DNA from: Oikopleura dioica
Taxonomy: Eukaryota; Chordata; Appendicularia; Copelata; Oikopleuridae
Length of the DNA: 64,000 nucleotides
Assembly (NCBI GenBank): GCA_907165135.1
Contig: OU015569.1
Coordinates: 9,114,501-9,178,500 of the forward strand
Reading direction: 5' to 3'
Shown here: positions 49,432 through 60,017 of the stretch, one piece after another
Layout of the letters: every line of letters starts with the position of its first letter
Numbering within the stretch: the first letter of the stretch is position 1
Program-made: the position numbers and the translations under genes
Notes under the pieces: model-generated
The model's input: only the letters and a program-made list of their open reading frames with translations
Databases searched by the model: none
What the model was told of the DNA's origin: nothing

Positions 49432-51200
49432 TTAAAAGAAAGAATCCGATTCTGGAAATTGCTGGTCCCAAACGTTAAAATGTTGGTACATTTCAAAGGT
49501 GGTGCTATTCGCCTGAACACAGCTACTAGTTGAGTTTTTCGACGGTGAAAGGTCAGTGATCAGTTGCTCCATCGAAATAACTGTACCAACGACCATTCCC
49601 ATTACGCCGAAACTGCATATCACTAATAATTGCTCAATTTTAGCTTAAGCTAACTGCTAATTCTTCATCAAAAATAAATCTATTTTGATTCTAGAAGAGA
49701 CTCGTGAGCGTTACTTACGGGCGTTTTTCGCGAGGATGAGCACGTATTTCCATTTTCGCAGAGGCTGATTATGATGCAGAATTACACTGTCTATCAAAGG
49801 CGGGAGAATCAAGGCGAGCATAGAAGAAGCAAGTGCGCCAACTAAAGAGATGATGTCCCCCAAATCTGGAATAGCGATCGCAAGAGCGCCGGTGAGCCCG
49901 ACCAGCATGTAGCGAAAGAAAAGCTCATTTCGAACAGGATGTGCTGGATAGGTAATATTTGAATATGAAAGGAGCTTCAGGCAGTTACCTGTTCTCGAGC
50001 AGAATTTATCTTTAAATGCCGGCCAGAGGAACGTAATAGGTACGTAGAATTGAACCGCGAAGCTGATAAAGATGACGCATGAATAAAGGATCTTCGTCGC
50101 AGCATAAAGATCTCCCTCTGGAAGATTTAGTGTCACTGAGCCACAAATCGTGTCCCCAAATGTGCGGTAGCCTTAATCTCCGTAAAGCGAGTTGAGTTAT
50201 TCTCGAGCCTTACCTAAAACACCCATGGTAACGTAAAGCGCTGTGACAAAGAACATTCCAATGTTAAGAATCATTGGAAAGTCTTCAGGCTTGTCGATGT
50301 TATTTTCAAGGGGTAGGACAACGGAGATCCCTTCGAACGAAAAGCAGGCTGCGCCGAAGAAGAGGGCAAAGTTCTTGAAGGATTGGACTTTAGGAAACTG
50401 GGACGTATCTTGAGCGTGTGGAATCAAGTACGAGAAGATGAAGGCAACCGAAATCCCAGTTGCCAAATTCGCCACGGCGGAGAAGGGAGCTAGATGATCC
50501 AAATTTCTAATTGAGCAAAGAGCGCAAAAAGGAACGACCAGTATTGCCATTATCGCTCGCTGCGAGTTGTGCGGATCATCCGTGAGCATTTTCGCGAATG
50601 AGGAGCTTTCATCGAGGTACTCAACCATAACTTCGTAGATATTCGCTGCAATGAAGACGAAGTAGGCACAGCAGAACCCGAACTGCGTCACGATGATAAA
50701 CAGATTCACAATTTTCGAGCCAAGCTCGGCATGTTTCCTAAACCAAGGCGAGCCGTAGTACTAGAAAAATAAAGTAAATTCAAAGAGGTTATCCGGAGTT
50801 AGTACCTCGAGCGTCGCTGTACCCACTTCGCCGTAATCTAAGTTCGAGCAGCCCGTGATCGGACAGAGATGTTGCGACGCCTTCACCAACAGGTGCATGC
50901 AGTGAGTAGCCATCAAGGCCATGAGAAGGAGCATAATAGGCCCAAGGACCCATCCGCCATGGTAAATAGCGAGCGGCAGCGCCAGCAACCCCGTGCCAAC
51001 ATTTCCTTAGATTGACAAATAAACATAAGCATTTCCTATTCGAGCATACCCTTGAAAAGATGCATCAACGTTTCCAGCCTCGTCGTCGTGTGTTCATTGG
51101 CCTCTCTTGATGTCAAAAATGAGCTTTCCGGTGTATTATTGAGCATCTGTTGAGTCGACGCAGTCAAATCGTCATCTCCCGATCCTGCCGTCCGATTCAT
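49432..51200 (-). CDS. proton-coupled amino-acid transporter, SLC36 family
   Basis: A lysosomal or plasma-membrane amino-acid/proton symporter. The AA-permease core shows MHLFKGNVGTGLLALPLAI, GCSNLDYGEVG, FGFCCAYFVFIAANI, FFGAACFSFEGISVVLPLEN and LGDIISLVGALASSMLALIL. About eleven helices are expected. The start at 51200 gives MNRTAGSGDDDLTAS. An alternative upstream first exon at 51599-51531 (MNSKDKEGPLRPGNDKN) ends in a GTGAGT donor but does not join in frame to the same acceptor, so alternative starts or an unseen small exon may exist. The last exon ends at 49432. Confidence 0.88.
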
Positions 51201-51530
51201 TTTTACTTTTCTGAAAGAGAATCACCTCATATGATGCTTTTAATTAAAATTATCCTCTCGGACTTTTGTAACTCTTTATATAATGTAAAGAATTTACGAG
51301 TACGTGGGAAAATAGTTGGTTTCATTTGGACTGACAAATGGGCTAAATTCATTCAACAAAATTATTCAAGACGCTGTTCTGTATGAATAATAACTTCGTA
51401 AGTGATCCCCTACTCTTTTCAAAAGCCCGTATAACTTCCGATATAATAAGGTTGAGAAAAAGAACTAAAGAAAGAGCACACACGGATTTTTTGGAGAGTA
51501 AAGAGCAAGACAAGGAGTAGAACTCACATA

Positions 51531-51599
51531 ATTGCTCATCGTCTTTTCATTCTTGTCGTTCCCCGGTCTTAGCGGGCCCTCTTTGTCTTTTGAGTTCAT
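51531..51599 (-). CDS. candidate upstream first exon of the SLC36 gene
   Basis: It encodes MNSKDKEGPLRPGNDKN and a few more residues, ending at GTGAGTTC. SLC36 proteins have charged cytosolic N-termini, which fits. The phase does not match the exon at 51200, so the link is uncertain. Confidence 0.4.
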
Positions 51600-52506
51600 T
51601 TTAGGAAGGCTGTGTCTGTTCAACTTAGAGCCAAGCTGGGAACAATAAGTTATGATGAGAAGGCGTCTTTCGAAGGTAGTCAGTTCTTATGGGTTTTTTT
51701 GTTTGAGATGGAAATCGAGGTGCGAACTTTTGGAAGTTAGGCGGCCATATGAGAAAATATACTCGGCATATGGAAGGTATAGTGATGGGGGATACTGAGG
51801 GGTAAGGTTGGCAGCGGGTAGGGGTGGTAAGGGTGGTTGTAGGGGGTCGGTAGTTAGGTCTGTCACAAGGCTTTCTTCCTAGTCTGGTGTACCCTTATTC
51901 GTCAGGTGTGTCTCTCTGTTGAGCTGTGGTACTCTCGGCGGCGCGAGTTGAGCCAGTGTGTTGTAACCAGACTACTCGACCCGACGCGCGCTGCTCGAGG
52001 GCAAAACACACGGCCCGCCTACGCCCACCACACCTCCTACTCAACGCCAGTCCGTGACGCATCCCAGCCACAAATTCTAGCGTCACAGTCCATCCATTCC
52101 ATCCTCCACTCCAGCCCCATTCGAAATCACTCTCCTAAAAGAGATTTCTCCAAGAGTTAATTTCGAGCGAAAAGTTTTATCCTTATCCGAGAGAATTCTT
52201 TCTCGTTATCTCTATCTGCGCCAAACTAGTTAGAAACAAGGAAGGTTTTCAAGCTGATATCTAACTGGTGTGCCAAGCTTTTGTTCTTTCTTGCCGAGTA
52301 AGTTCTGAAGCTTCTTGAAAGTGAATGCTGATTGCGATTGGGAAAGGAAGCGGTCACACGCTGAGTCCCCCGATAAGCGAGCGTGGGAATGTTTCACAGT
52401 GTCCTAGGGTGTGGTAGAAGTCAGCGATTATTCTGGTTTTGTAGTAGAGATGGGCGCTGCATGTCCGAGGCGCCATGTTTTGCGCAAAAAGCAGAAAATA
52501 CAAGCG
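51600..52506. other. intergenic with a G-rich tract
   Basis: The plus strand from 51787 to 51850 carries at least five runs of three or more G separated by short loops, a potential G-quadruplex near the SLC36 5' end. No gene is supported further on. Confidence 0.45.
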
Positions 52507-53621
52507 CCGCTGTGCGGTAATAGCCAAAGCTAGAGTGGCAAAGCCACCACTTTCCATCTCGCTCTTTCTCTTACGACTTTTTCCATCGCCGATGAAGACT
52601 TCCGCGCCTCCTTGCTGAGTGATGTTTGCTTCGAAAAGCTAGAACTATCCTCTTCCCTAGCTCCATATTCATTGAATCTAAGAAATTTGTAGTTAAAAAT
52701 AAACGCCGTATTCTTCACAGTGGTATTTCCCCTACAGCAAGCAATCGAAACTTCTAAGTCGACGACAATCGACTTGCAAGAACATGAAGTAAGAAAGGAT
52801 GAGGCGGACGTGGCTACCCTAGCCCCTCTGCCTGGGTATGCTGATTGGTCAAGTGAGTCTAGTGTTTCAGCTGGACCGTACAACGAATCAGGTATTCCGT
52901 ACGCTTTTTTCACTTGCACTACACTTGGAAGAGGCTACGATACAAAATGGCGATTGTCAATGTCGATAAGTTTATTGATTCCGAGGGTTGGGTGATAAGT
53001 CGGAAAGTGTCAACATTCCAGAGGAGGCGCTGGAACGGTCATCTAAGCCACTTGCGGCTTCGTTGTTGGCTTCTTCTTCTTCGTCTTCTTCGTAGTTTGA
53101 CTCTGAGAAGGTACTCATCGTTTTTCGGGCAACCTCGCGTTTCTCCTTCGCCATCTTTGCCTCGGCAATCTGCAACGAGGTCCAAAAAGTAAAGTAACAA
53201 GCTTTTACTTCAATATGACAAGGACCGCTCCTTGTTTTGAAAGTTGCGCGTCGAGATGTCAGACATGACGCGTTTGATCGAGTATCTCCAAGCCTCCGAG
53301 GCTGTTCCTCGTAAATGGCAGCTCTCCTCGCTGCTGGTTCCTGTCCGCAGCTTCGATATAAGTTTCTAGGGCTGGCCCTCCGTTGAAAGAATTCGAAACG
53401 CTTCCTGAAATCATTCTAAAGTCAGACGAGGTGCGGAACATTCGCGCCGGCGTGCTCTTCCGGTAAAAGTCATTGTCAATCAGCTCATCGCTGGACACGG
53501 CCTGCTGGATCAAATTTGGATTTGTCTTCTCGTAGAACTTCATTAGCTTCTTTTTCTCCTTCTTTGAGGTAGGGAACTCGACGCCTGTTTTTTCCGCGAC
53601 GACTTCTACTCGCCAGTTCAT
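52507..53621 (-). CDS. Ser/acidic-rich protein, unknown; exon model tentative
   Basis: The main exon starts at 53621 (MNWRVEVVAEKTGVEFP), with a charged block (TSKKEKKKLMKFYEKT) and Ser-rich segments (SSDFRMISGSVSNSF). A second exon near 53158-52985 is lysine-rich then acidic (ESNYEEDEEEEANNE). Further candidate exons lie at about 52905-52810 and 52680-52507. Upstream coding near 53650-53810 is possible. Junctions are not resolved and no domain is recognised; it looks like a disordered cytosolic phosphoprotein. Confidence 0.45.
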
Positions 53622-54307
53622 TCTGCTATCTTTGGGCTAAAAGGTGATCTTACGAAGCTAAGACTCACTGCAATTTTAAAACTTTGGAACTGCTCCTAAT
53701 ACAGGGTCTTCTTTGATTCTATAAAGACGAACCGTTAGTTCACAGCACAGAAAAGAGAAACTTACATTCCCAGAAGCGAGCTTGTTTTACTCTCGATGCT
53801 GTTCAGACTCCTGGTGACACTCACTCTCGACGATTTGGACTTTTGTTCGGATTAAACGACAAATTCAAGTTTATTTTTCAATTAAAGACTTTTCAATTAA
53901 TCTTTCCGGCGCTTTCCTTCGATCTCAGCAAAGAGCTGCGTCCCCTAGAAAGGGTAGAAGATCGACTGCGGGTTGATTCTCGCGGCTCCGGTCCCGTTCG
54001 CCGCCTTAGAAAGCCGAAACACATTTGCCTTTATCTCTCTTCCGTTCACGAAATTTGAAGGGGACAGTACAATCCAGCCAATCAACAAGTCCGGGAATCT
54101 AGAAAGCCAAAAAAGTAACGAAAATCCATCTCGCGAACTCTAACAAGACTAAAGTTTACGTTTCCTTTCGCAGAACACCGGAACAAAATGTAACGGCATC
54201 TTATGTTTTCATGTTTATTATTTTATAATATTGGTTATTTTAATTAGTGCATTCTCGAGTAAGTATAACTGTAAATCATATTATTTAACTTCTGGGCACT
54301 GATCAGC
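53622..54307. other. possible 5' exons of the preceding gene, then intergenic
   Basis: Minus-strand open stretches with good splice signals occur at 53650-53830 (VTRSLNSIESKTSSLLG) but lack an initiator. A plus frame at 53843-54058 has no splice support. Confidence 0.35.
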
Positions 54308-54379
54308 GGTCTTATGGTGTAACGGTTAGCACTCTGGACTCTGAATCCAGCGATCCGAGTTCAAATCTCGGTAGGACCT
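54308..54379 (+). tRNA. tRNA-Gln (anticodon CUG)
   Basis: A 72-nt cloverleaf: acceptor stem GGTCTTA/TAGGACC, D-arm with the A-box TGGTGTAACGGTTAG, anticodon stem CTGGA/TCCAG with loop CTCTGAA (anticodon CTG), and T-arm GTTCAAATC (B box). A Pol III terminator TTTTT follows at once. Confidence 0.96.
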
Positions 54380-54434
54380 CTCTTTTTGCATTTTGTTTTC
54401 GCGACCGGAAGTGCGGAAAAAGGTTGAAAAAGAG

Positions 54435-54506
54435 AGGTCCTACCGAGATTTGAACTCGGATCGCTGGATTCAGAGTCCAGAGTGCTAACCGTTACACCAT
54501 AAGACC
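54435..54506 (-). tRNA. tRNA-Gln (anticodon CUG), inverted second copy
   Basis: Identical in sequence to the copy at 54308-54379 but on the opposite strand. A T-run terminator lies in the 55-bp spacer. The two genes face each other tail to tail and form a 72-bp perfect inverted repeat. Confidence 0.96.
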
Positions 54507-55527
54507 GTTGAGAGAAGATCAAAATTTTATTTATATATTAAATAATTTAAACTTAAATCAAAATATTGTTAATAATCTGAATCTAAAAAGAGCACAGCTG
54601 AGAATTTCGCTCGCTGGAGAAAAGTAGCTCTATAAAAATATGGACTTTAAATTTTCAAAGCTTCAGTAAATCAAATGTAGAATCATGGTATTTCTTCGAG
54701 ACGTAAAAGAAGAGCTGACTTTGAGACAATAAGAAGATCTTACCTGTAGTGACAGTGGCTCGAATTTTCGAGTCGAGCTCCTATGTCGAGATTCATGAAA
54801 TTTTGGTATTTTGAAATTTTGGTTATATAGAAACGACAGCAAAGAAGACGGCTTTGCCAACATCGTTAAGCAACAAACGGAATTCGTACATTATGTACTC
54901 TCTCAGGATCAAATGACCAGGAAACTGAGTAGGGATCATCATTGTCTTCTTCGATATTTTTTCGGAGCGAGAAAATTTGACTGGGAAATTTTTTATTTTG
55001 AAAATTGCTTTTTTTCGGTATATCAACTTCTGAGTAACTGATTGTCTGATGAAAATTTATGGCCACGTAGCTTTTCAGTCTTGTACAGAGAGAGCCCTTA
55101 GATTCTCATATGGGATGAATGTGCTCTTGGAATGCGACTCATCAGCTTGATGATAGGATCATTATTATAATCTGCTGTTGGGCCCTCTAGACGAAAAGTC
55201 TGTCAGAAAATGCAATAGCCAAATATAATATTTTATAATAATTTATTGAATATGATTGTGCTTTTCTGGCAGACTATGAATTATTACTTTTGCGTAATTT
55301 ATTAATATAAGAATAAATCAAAATTGACAAATTTTGAATAGTAACTCGCAGAATAGAGAAACTCCCAATTTATTGACAACAGCAGTGCGAAGCTCCCCAT
55401 AAAAGTTTTTCGAGAAGAGATATTCAATCTTGCGACCACCAATATCGACTCATTAGAAGTTGGCCAATGTTAAAATCGAAATATGTCGTTTGAGTCTGGA
55501 TAAGAGATTAGATCCAAATTGACGAGG
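54507..55527. other. intergenic, AT-rich
   Basis: No supported gene or repeat. Confidence 0.4.
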
Positions 55528-55589
55528 ATGAGATTCATACTTTTTTCCCTGTTAAACTTCTGCTTTCTCGGAGTCGACTCAGAATCAAT
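55528..55589 (+). CDS. orphan signal-peptide exon
   Basis: MRFILFSLLNFCFLG is a typical signal peptide, followed by a GTTAGT donor at about 55592. No downstream exon is identified before the channel gene, which has its own signal peptide. It could be an alternative first exon of that gene or part of a small secreted peptide gene. Confidence 0.35.
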
Positions 55590-56176
55590 CGGTTAGTTGG
55601 ACCTTCTCTTCCTTGATTTCAAACAAAGGTCTTCAGAAAAAGCAAGAATAAGAAGAATGCTTGAAGACAGATTGAGACCACGAAGAAGAGAATCGACTTA
55701 TCAAGTTAATACGAAGCGCAAAACGAAAAGAAGCTTTGATAAGATTATAGGCTAACGATGTTTTTTTTAAAACCTTGAGTAGCTTTAACCTAAACCTTGA
55801 GCTGAAGCCTTGAAGCAGCGATCGTCCGAGATTCTCCATCGTTCTCCTCGTAAGTGATAGATTTGCTTTTATTTCGCGTCACGTTTTTACATAGAACTCG
55901 TACTGTACAGTGCACACCGTTGGAATAGAAAAGGCCTCATTAGAGGAGAGAGACATTACATTTATTTTTTGTTTTCTAACTGGCCGTGCATTATTAATTT
56001 TTACAGATAGGCCATTTTACTGTTACGTGGTTTGAGATCAAAGCGATGAAAATCAATGCTTAAGCATTCGGGCGCGATCATTTTTTAATAATTCTGATAA
56101 CAGATTTTACGCGATCAGCGCTCCAAAAACATCAACCTTTGGGATTCAATTAAATAAGCTTTTTTTCAGAGAAGAA

Positions 56177-58302
56177 ATGCGTTTTTGCTTTTTCTTTCTT
56201 AGTTGCTGTAGACTCGCATTTGCGTTGTCCATAAATACGACAGAGGTGCAAGAGTCGCTAAAGATTGAAGAAAAAACTATCAGAGACCTAAAAAGTAAGG
56301 GTGTTGGAAAATTAATGCGACTTCGTGGACGCTTGACAGACCAAGACAGAATAAACAAATTACTAAGTAATTATCATACTTTCCGGTGTTTCTTTTCGTC
56401 TTTGAAAATGACATTGATTTTAGTACTGAACATAAATTAGGTTAAATATGAAGCATTTTATATTTAACATTCCCATGTGTTTTGATAAAATATGAGCTTG
56501 GATGAGAACTGCTTTAACTCTATGTGATTGCAGGTAAAATGGACAAGAGAATTCGGCCATTCGAAGATATCGCACCTTTGAATGTATCTATCAACCTTTT
56601 CATATCCTCTTTCGACTCTATCGCCGAAACAACGATGGACTTTGGGCTCACATTTATCATGAGGTTAGCAAAGATAGTTATGCATCGCTGTCTAAGTATA
56701 TTTTCAGGCTTCGCTGGCAGGATCCGCGGATGATGTTCCCCGACATTACCAACGAGAAGACTTACAACAACCGGACAATCTTGACCATGGACTTGAAATT
56801 TCTGGACGAGCTCTGGGTTCCTGGTTAGCATTAACAAAACGCTGTTTCTAAAGTATCTTTAGACGTCTTCTTCGCGAATGAAAAGTCAGCGAATGTGCAC
56901 CAGATAACATCGGATAATAAACGGCTTCGCATTGACTCGGCGGGCTACATTTATCTAGAGATGCGTTTATCAGCCACTTTATCTTGCCATATGCGATTCG
57001 AGCATTTCCCGATGGACGTTCAGGTGCTTTCACGTTTTAGCCCAGCACTGGTCTTCTCTAACCGTGAAGTTAGGTCTGTGCGATCGAGATCGAGTCTTTT
57101 GCATACGATACAGCTGACGTCAATTTCGACTGGGACTCCACTCCCGGAGGAGTCGAACTTGCACGTTCAATCGAATTGCCCCAATTCAAATTACAAGGTA
57201 GACTAAAACTTGGTTATTTCGTTATGAAGATGAATGAATTTTGAGGCCATGTTCTTGGTAAATGCGACAGTCCACGAGGAAATTTCACGTGTATAGAAGG
57301 AAAATTTATTCTTTCTCGTCAGATGGGCTACTATCTTATCCAGGTGCACTATGATATCAAATATATATATTTTTTAATTTTTTTTCTCGTTTTGGAAAAC
57401 TTTTTGTTCCTTCTGACAGTTAGAAAATAGAAGAATATCGTTTATTGTTTCAAGTTTGAACTGAGAGTTTATTCCTAGGCTTATGTGCCAACGACGCTGA
57501 TCGTGATGCTGAGCTGGATTAGCTTTTGGATTTCGATCAATGCGACTCCCGCACGTGTCTCGGGCCGTGGTTGCTCAGATTCCAAAGCCATAAATTACCA
57601 TTTCTCGGGCAGAAATTATGGCCTCCATGACCGTGATAACGTGTCAATTTATTCGCGAAACTGAATGGAGCGCGAGTCTATCGCTATGCTTATTAGCGGC
57701 AAATTAAGACGCTTAGAGATATTGAGCCGGAGGATTAGTTTGCTAACCGGATCAACTTGAGTGAGCACTTCGTCTAAGCTAGGAATTACGACTGTTCTCA
57801 CCATCACTTCCCAAAGAAGCGCACTTACAGACAGGGATGCGAATCTATTCGTGAAAGTTTTATTTTATTCAAAAACTGTAGAAATAGATAGTTTTCCATC
57901 TCTTCATTCAGCCGCACTGCCGATGGTTTCTTATGTCATGGCCATTGATATATGGGTCCGGTTCCAAATGAATAAATTATTTTCGCCGATTCAAAAGGAA
58001 AAAAACAACGCATCGGACCCTTTTAAAAGATGTCACTTTGCATGGCTTATGTTTTCGCCGCAGTGGTCGAGTATGCGATTGCTAACTTCATCGACAAACC
58101 TGATATTGATCGACTGGCTAGGAGAGCGTTCCCCTCCACATTTGCGGTCGTCTGGTCAGTTTTATCTTTGTTTTCCTTCTTTTTCATTTTCAGCTCTTTC
58201 TATTACGCGTACTATGCCGTCTGCGTGAACGAACTTCCCGGCCTGAGCGAGCAGATGACCCGTTGGGTCGGCGACGAACGAATGCGAAAGCTCAAACCAT
58301 GA
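56177..58302 (+). CDS. glycine-receptor-like Cys-loop anion channel with minimal intracellular loop
   Basis: A pentameric ligand-gated chloride channel subunit. Ten exons total 424 residues, with all phases matching. Signal peptide MRFCFFFLSCCRLAFA; extracellular domain with RIRPFEDIAPLNVSIN, SSFDSIAETTMDF, WVPDVFFANEKSANVHQITS, a Cys-loop of 13 residues (CHMRFEHFPMDVQVC) and a second Cys pair around loop C (KCDSPRGNFTCIEG). M1 MLSWISFWISINA; PAR at the selectivity filter (anion type); M2 LGITTVLTITSQRSALT; M3 YVMAIDIWMSLCMAYVF. The M3-M4 loop is only about 15 residues (DKPDIDRLARRAFP), against roughly 80 or more in vertebrates. Two introns, 57563-57778 and 57834-57911, are GG-AG. Confidence 0.92.
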
Positions 58303-59025
58303 ACGGCCAAATTTAATTTGCTACCGCGTACAACTGTCAATTTGTCTGTATATTGAATATATCGGAACTCGATTGCCTCAACAGATTCTTGCAGCGCTCA
58401 GAATTTTCGCAAAGGTGTTCGATGCAGCCTTTCCAAATGCTTATATAGAATTCCAATCTGAGAAGCTCAGCTGAACTGGCGCTTATCTAATCCACTCCGC
58501 GACAAGAAGCTTAAATTTCATAAGCTCGTCATAATTTTTCCACGCCTTAAATTTGATTGTAACGAAATCTCTGCGTTGACTCTGGCCACGGTTACGAAAC
58601 AAGCTTATCAAGGGACTTCTTCAAGGAACCAAGCCATGTTTCTTCACGTAAGGTGCATCGCCCAAAATACTCTATGTTGTGTATAAAAATATGACGACGA
58701 ATTTAGCCACTCAAATTCTGTTAGATCTCACGAACACATAATTCTCTTATTGCAATTTCATTATAGTAAATGTTACAAAAAGTACCCACAAGAATCTATC
58801 AGCTGTTGCAATTAAATTTAACGTGCTTTTAAAATTAATTTGGAGAATGAAAGTTGAATAATTTTAAAAGACTACCATTCGAATAATATATTTCACCAAG
58901 ACTAGCAAAATGCTACACTACTAGAGATAATAGCTAATAAAGGATCTCAGAAGGTCCAACTAAAAATGCGCTTCTTAGGGTCAAACGTGCCAAAATGCCG
59001 ATTTTTTGGTGAAATGGAAACATAG
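58303..59025. other. intergenic, AT-rich
   Basis: No supported feature. Confidence 0.4.
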
Positions 59026-59378
59026 GAGTTAGTAGATGGATTCGAGAGGCTCCGAGGTTTTCGTGAGCTGCTGCTGTTACGCTCAGTAGATGTGTCGATT
59101 AGTGGTTATAACGTGGTTTTTCATGATTATGGTAGTGTGAGGTGTTCTAATGATGTGGTTTTTGTCGCCCGGGGCGGAGACCAGTTTCGAAAGCGCCTCG
59201 CATCGGAGGATGAGGACGACGCTAGTGAGTCTTTTTACCAACCGCGCCGCACGTTTCCTACTTTTTTCTAGAGCCCGAGTTCTCAGAGAAAAAAAGGGTT
59301 GAGACCGAGAAAGAAAGTCGGTTGAAGCCAACAACCGCGACGGTCAAGAAGAATACTAAAACTACACGAGAGCAGTGA
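59026..59378 (+). CDS. 3' part of an unknown gene
   Basis: Two exons (59026-59224, 59272-59378) join by a 47-nt GT-AG intron in phase and give 101 codons. The first is preceded by the acceptor ACATAG and contains ELLLLRSVDVSISGYNVVF and FRKRLASEDEDDA. The second is basic and polar (EKESRLKPTTATVKKN). There is no start codon, so 5' exons are missing or trans-splicing is involved. No family is recognised. Confidence 0.4.
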
Positions 59379-60017
59379 AAAAAATAGAGCCTAGAACAAG
59401 AACAAGAGCAGAAAAAACGCGCAAATCATGAAACTGGTAGGTCCCCGAATCGCCCGCTAGAGGCGCGCCTGCGAGCATAGAACGTTAACATTAACCGATG
59501 ACCTTGGTGTTCAAGGTCATTTGACCTTTTTCCTCACTTATGGGTGTCAATAACGATCGAATAAAATTCGGCAGATGAATTTTATCGAGCTTTTTTTATA
59601 GCTTTAGCCGAATAACTTCGATCAAGCAATCAAAATTGATATTCTTCAGATTCTAACACAATGAAGAATTACTTTTTTATTTTGAAAGTATCCAATGAAG
59701 ACCATTAAAGAGCGCTAATATTATATAAAATTCAGAGTATCAAGCTTATTGAATATTGTTTTCAGAGTACAATCAATATTCACGATTATAAGAACTAAAT
59801 TTTTTTACGCGAAAATAACCATTCATTTTTCAATTGATATTGAAGTGTAAACAATGTGATCATAAAGAGAATAAATAATTTGCTTTATGTAATAAAAATT
59901 GTAAAAAAAAATCGGCAGTTTCGATAATTCATGCGACGGAGATCGAGATACTTAGCAGTTTTTGAAGTGTTGTGAGATCCATTGTGTAGAAAGTCAGAGA
60001 ATAACCCGTACGGTACT
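59379..60017. other. intergenic, AT-rich
   Basis: No supported feature; it holds the promoter of the protease gene. Confidence 0.4.

Noticed and set aside
52720-52995. Plus-strand 91-codon frame (VRKDEADVATLAPLPG)
   Set aside because: Plausible composition but no start or splice chain; the minus-strand gene is favoured, though not proven.
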